From Bimuria novae-zelandiae CBS 107.79 (taxonomy: Eukaryota > Ascomycota > Dothideomycetes > Pleosporales > Didymosphaeriaceae): a stretch of DNA of 47,380 nucleotides. Positions within the stretch are counted from its first letter, which is position 1. Every line of letters starts with the position of its first letter. Where the stretch lies: NCBI GenBank assembly GCA_010015655.1, contig ML976672.1, positions 1-47,380 on the forward strand, read 5' to 3'. Positions 44,311 through 47,380 of this stretch are shown here, piece by piece. Made by a program: the position numbers and the translations under genes. The notes under the pieces were generated by a model that worked only from the letters and a program-made list of their open reading frames with translations, did not search any database and was not told the DNA's origin.

Positions 44311-45252
44311 ATGCAAACAAATCAACACCACATCGGTGGTGCAGTCCACCAGAAGTTAGAACCCAACCCAACAGCCATGTTTTCTTTTCAAGGGGATTGG
44401 AAGCCCTCATACCATGGAGAGGATCCGGCGGCATTGGCAGACCCTCTAGGACTCTCAATTCAGAGTGCTTCTGCGTCGCAAAGTCAATATCCATTTGACT
44501 CGGACATAAGACATGCAGGAACTTCCGTCGTTGCGACGGGGCCTACGCACCCTTCACCGGAATCTGCCCCATCGGGCGGTTTCGATTATGGCGCATGTAT
44601 CAACGACCATCCCCCGTCAGCCTGGTCAGCCACTGGACCCGAAAGCTCAGCGCACCCTTCGTTCATGGCCTTGAATGCGACAGACATCAAGCCGCAAGAA
44701 ACTTTTGGCATGTCCCCATTGCAGACGCTTTTCGATAATGCCCCTTCAACATACGGTTCCAGCACCAGCTTCTCGGCCGGCGGAAGCATACACTCGCCTG
44801 CAGATTCTAATTTTGGGCAGTGGCCTGATGGTACAGAACAAGTTGTAGATGGGCAAAAGAAACGCCGCGAGGGTATCGCTGGCCGGCGGCGCAGGTCCGA
44901 AAACGTCGAGCCGGGCTCTGCACGGGCAATATACCTCGAAAAGAATCGAAAAGCGGCTAGCAAGTGCAGGACAAAGCAAAAGAAACAGCAGGAAGAGCTC
45001 GTTCAAGCGGCGCGAGATCAACAGCGCAGGAATAAGGTGCTCAAGACCGAGGTTGAGCATCTGAAGTCCGACTTGCGGGACCTGATGGAGCTTGTGGGGG
45101 TGCATAATGAATGTCCAGATCAGAGACTGAAGAGGTATGTTCAGTTGGAAGCGGATCGCTTGGCTTCGAGGGGCGACGCCAGCCCTGTCGCTCAGCTGCT
45201 CTCACCCAAAAGCAGCCCGAAGGGGGGTGGGTCGCCAGAGAAGTCAGCTTGA
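44311..45252 (+). CDS. bZIP transcription factor of the ATF/CREB type
   Basis: Intact frame, 313 codons from ATG 44311 to TGA 45250-45252, no intron needed. Basic region NRKAASKCR (44944-44970; consensus N-x2-AA-x2-CR) preceded by YLEK. It is followed by a zipper with Leu, Gln, Leu, Leu, Leu at seven-residue steps up to DLMELVG. An HNECP motif directly after the zipper recalls the HKDCP of Atf1-type proteins, so an ATF/CREB role (stress or developmental gene control in the nucleus, binding TGACGT-type sites) is inferred. The N-terminal half is Ser/Pro/Gly-rich, as in activation domains. The C-terminus is Ser/Pro/Lys-rich. The frame is open back to ATG 44125, but that stretch contains the TATA-like box and reads like untranslated sequence; ATG 44374 is another possible start. 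No RIP-type damage. It is the only clear host gene, 2.8 kb from the mutated block. Confidence 0.85.
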   Translation: MQTNQHHIGGAVHQKLEPNPTAMFSFQGDWKPSYHGEDPAALADPLGLSIQSASASQSQYPFDSDIRHAGTSVVATGPTHPSPESAPSGGFDYGACINDHPPSAWSATGPESSAHPSFMALNATDIKPQETFGMSPLQTLFDNAPSTYGSSTSFSAGGSIHSPADSNFGQWPDGTEQVVDGQKKRREGIAGRRRRSENVEPGSARAIYLEKNRKAASKCRTKQKKQQEELVQAARDQQRRNKVLKTEVEHLKSDLRDLMELVGVHNECPDQRLKRYVQLEADRLASRGDASPVAQLLSPKSSPKGGGSPEKSA

Positions 45253-45640
45253 CATTAGCTGGGGCTCTGGCACCCACTTTGCCCGGACTTACACAGGATT
45301 GCGGACTGGGGCGACTGCTGCGTTTGAGCGTTGTAGAGTTTCTTTGGGTTGGCGTCCGCGTTTTCACATTCAGTACCGTAGTGATTAATGCTCTCCTACC
45401 CGCCTAAAAAGCAGAATATGTTTACGAATTTGGAGACGGTGCGATGAACCAAAGCAAACTGCGCCGTGACGTCGAAGTCTTAGCGAGACATAATTTGCAG
45501 GTGACTCGCATATTTGTCATTGAGGGTGAAATTCGAGCCCGACATGACTTAGAAGTGCCTCGCGTCTCTGTTGCGAATGATCCGTTCTCGTTCCTCCCCG
45601 AAACACGTCCATAGGCGAATCTTCCTCCTCGGCGGCTGGC
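45253..45640. other. Spacer downstream of the bZIP gene with a CRE-like site
   Basis: No gene seen. TGACGTC at 45467-45473 matches seven of eight bases of the ATF/CREB site. A second half-type site, TACGTCA, lies at 45648-45654. Confidence 0.35.
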
Positions 45641-46640
45641 ATGCGCCTACGTCATCTCAGTCTCTACTCGCTACCTCGTAGCCGTTCGTCGTCCAAACCT
45701 GAGTCGAGCATTTTTTGTACACAGCAGCCTACAGAAGTTGGTTGGTCTCACTCTTATTCAAGCGGGGGAAGCACAAGGCGATTGAAACTTCGCAGTCGGT
45801 GTGTTGCTCCAACTGAACAGCGTCCGCCACAGCCCAACTTTCGTCGACCTGCTCGTCAAAGCCACAACCGAAACGTTTGGGACGGAATTCTACAGGCTTG
45901 GTTCTTGGAATGGGACGACTGGGACCTCCAGTGGGACCCTGTCTTGGAACAAATGGCCTTGCTACGGATCGGATACACCCTGGACGCCTGGATCGTGCCT
46001 CTGGGGCATCAAGGTTTCTTCCGTCGATCAGTTCCACGAAACCCTTCTGTCGCTATGGAGGTTAAGCCTTTTCCGTCCCTAAACGACGCTAAGGAAGAAC
46101 GCTGGTGCTCTCCGGAGGTACAGTTCCACCCCTCGGCAGCGTAGCCAAAAGCCAAGAACAGGGTTCACAACGACGAAATTTGTGTGGGAATTAGCCTTTG
46201 CTGCCCTAGTACTTGGCTTTTAGCTGCACTCCCTCCCGAGCTGGGTGTGGGACTGTGGCAGCAACACCAAAGCGAGTCCCGTAGCCCAGAAAAACCGCGT
46301 AAGCTCCGTCGTGAGGAGGCTTGAACAGGATCCAAGGTTTTGCTCCGCGCTACTGCTGCACGCCGGAAGGGTGCGCTGTCTTCCCCAAGCGAAACACGTT
46401 GATAAGCATCACTGTGTTGCTCGGAGTTCTCGGCCGGTTGGTGCGCAAGGGCATCGGCGTTTCTTTCCTCCCAATGAACGGCCGAAGGAAGGTCGAGGCG
46501 ATGCGGTCATCGTCCCTCGCGGACGCAGCCACGCAATACCCGTACCGTCTTTCGCTTGTCGTCGAGCACTCTTCAGGCAGTTGTTTCGCACGCAAATTCC
46601 ACTCCATATGGTGCCTCAGTACGTGCGGAACGACTGAACA
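45641..46640 (+). pseudogene. Possible decayed LysR-type transcriptional regulator
   Basis: Segments resembling a LysR-type regulator appear in the right order over about 1 kb, the size expected for a protein of about 300 aa, but in three different frames. N-terminal helix-turn-helix: MRLRHL (45641), then RYLVAV and NLSRA (45669-45710, frame shifted). Start of the effector domain: LLRIGYTLDAW, FRRS, NPSVAMEVK (45959-46065). C-terminal part: GFAPR (46336), LVRKGIGVSFLPMN (46438-46479), SLADAATQYPYRLSLV (about 46513-46560). At least three frame changes and several stops would be needed to break it. Composition is GC-normal with no RIP signature. The family is bacterial, so this would be a transferred and lost gene. 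Chance resemblance cannot be excluded by eye. Confidence 0.4.
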
Positions 46641-46761
46641 GTGAGCAGCCATACATGAACTTCACAATTGCCCCATGAAACCCATCCGGAGAAGCGCTTT
46701 GCGCTTTGCCCGCGTTTGACTTGATTGAACAATGGTTTTGGTAGCCGAGTAAGCTAGCGTA
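46641..46761. other. Short spacer before Fot-F
   Basis: 121 bp with a small hairpin (AAGCGCTTTGCGCTTT) and no gene. Confidence 0.4.
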
Positions 46762-46834
46762 CAAGGCTCCTGATCACCCGGTGTTTCTGATCACCCCACC
46801 AAAACGCGACACCTGCACAAAACACGCGATATCT
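46762..46834 (+). repeat. Fot-F left terminal inverted repeat
   Basis: Same architecture as the ends of Fot-C, -D and -E: duplicated motif at 17-bp spacing, then the CCCACCAAAA core. Confidence 0.7.
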
Positions 46835-47174
46835 TAATAATACTACTCATCTACCGTAGAGTTTTGCAATTAATAGATAGCCTAGCTGCTAGCTGCAGGT
46901 GGCGACGTAACCGTAGGAGGTATAGTGGGCTGCCAAGGTATCAGAATCTGGATGCGAGCTCTGTTGCTCTAAATGTGCAACAATCTACTCAGTGCCTTGC
47001 ATCTCGACCATATCGTGACATTTTTTGGTGTTGAGTACGTCGATCTACTCGTCTCAGCGAGCTCAATTATCCTAGAATTTTACCTTGCTGCGCATCGACG
47101 TCATCTAACAGAGTTAATAGGCTGCCTATACGAGCCCCCTCATCGCCGAACTCCTCATCCTCATCACCACCAGC

Positions 47175-47380
47175 ATGCCGCCCGAACGCAAGAAAACCGG
47201 CCGCCCACGCAAGGATAACCCATTGTATAAGCGTCCAGAAGCTGAATCTAGTGTTTCTCGTCGCTCGTATACCCGCGAAGAAAAGCTTGCTGTAGTGTTC
47301 TGGATCCAGGATAAACAGAACTGGGTGTACGATCCCCAGGGCTGCCGGTATGCAAAGCTCTGGACGGGCCTGCAATGGGA
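47175..47380 (+). CDS. N-terminal part of the Fot-F protein, probably its transposase (runs off the window)
   Basis: ATG 47175 opens a frame with no stop to the last base (68 codons). It codes MPPERKKTGRPRKDNPLYKR with an AT-hook-like GRPRK core, then SYTREEKLAVVFWIQDK, which could begin a helix-turn-helix. The start MPP resembles MSPA of Fot-D and MPLPP of Fot-C. The 5' distance to the element end (413 bp) is longer than in Fot-C and Fot-D (about 80 bp), so a different gene layout or a second gene is possible. The DDE domain would lie outside the window. Confidence 0.5.
   Translation, partial: MPPERKKTGRPRKDNPLYKRPEAESSVSRRSYTREEKLAVVFWIQDKQNWVYDPQGCRYAKLWTGLQW

Larger units (their letters stand above)
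46762..47380. mobile_element. Fot-F: left end of a fourth Fot1/pogo-type element, unmutated
   Basis: The terminal block has two CTGATCAC motifs 17 bp apart (46770-46777 and 46787-46794), followed by CCCACCAAAACGCGACACC and TGCACAAAACACGCGAT. The last 37 bases are nearly identical to the ends of Fot-E. TA at 46760-46761 is the presumed target dinucleotide. The right end is outside the window. No RIP-type change is visible, unlike Fot-C, -D and -E. Confidence 0.75.

Noticed and set aside
44586..45105. Long minus-strand open frames opposite the bZIP gene
   Set aside because: Shadow frames of a GC-rich coding sequence; the plus strand has a clear bZIP domain.
47067..47375. 102-codon minus-strand frame at the right edge
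   Set aside because: Opposite the Fot-F coding frame; no motif; likely a shadow.

Overview
This window comes from a filamentous ascomycete, most likely a dothideomycete of the Pleosporales type (inference). The left 41.5 kb is AT-rich, full of TA and CTAG steps, and packed with transposons whose reading frames are broken almost only by TAG and TAA codons. That is the footprint of repeat-induced point mutation (RIP, C-to-T mainly in CpA). The right 5.8 kb has balanced base composition and holds one intact host gene, a bZIP transcription factor.

Layout. (1) 1-17714: DNA transposons stacked end to end at TA dinucleotides. TIR-A (1-8404) and TIR-B (8407 to about 13681) each carry a Tc1/mariner-type (DDE_3) transposase and a second convergent gene, ORF1, of about 590-600 aa. 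A complete Copia element (1883-7033, TSD GCAAG) sits in ORF1 of TIR-A. A Fot1/pogo element (Fot-E, 11580-13368) sits in ORF1 of TIR-B. Then come two more Fot1/pogo elements, Fot-C (13691-15525) and Fot-D (15528-17360), and a 352-bp MITE (17363-17714). (2) 17799-41540: nested Ty3/Gypsy chromoviruses. Ch2 (28004-34770, 430-bp LTRs, TSD rCGAC) is inserted in the gag of Ch3. Ch1 lies upstream and meets Ch3 at one LTR (27081-27604). A solo LTR (19577-20001, TSD CATAG), a reversed 3' end (18272-19120) and a reversed integrase fragment (41060-41540) are also present. (3) 41545-47380: normal sequence with the bZIP gene (44311-45252), a possible decayed LysR-type regulator (45641-46640), and the left end of a fourth Fot1/pogo-type element (46762 onward) with an unmutated reading frame running off the window.

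Of most interest: the shared ORF1 of TIR-A and TIR-B, which keeps one frame through its whole length in each copy and has a conserved Cys-rich segment; the terminal repeats of all four Fot-type elements, each with two copies of an element-specific motif exactly 17 bp apart next to a common CCCACCAAAA-like core; and unmutated coding islands inside otherwise heavily mutated retroelements.

All readings were made by eye from the sequence. Family calls rest on motif recognition, and no database search was run.
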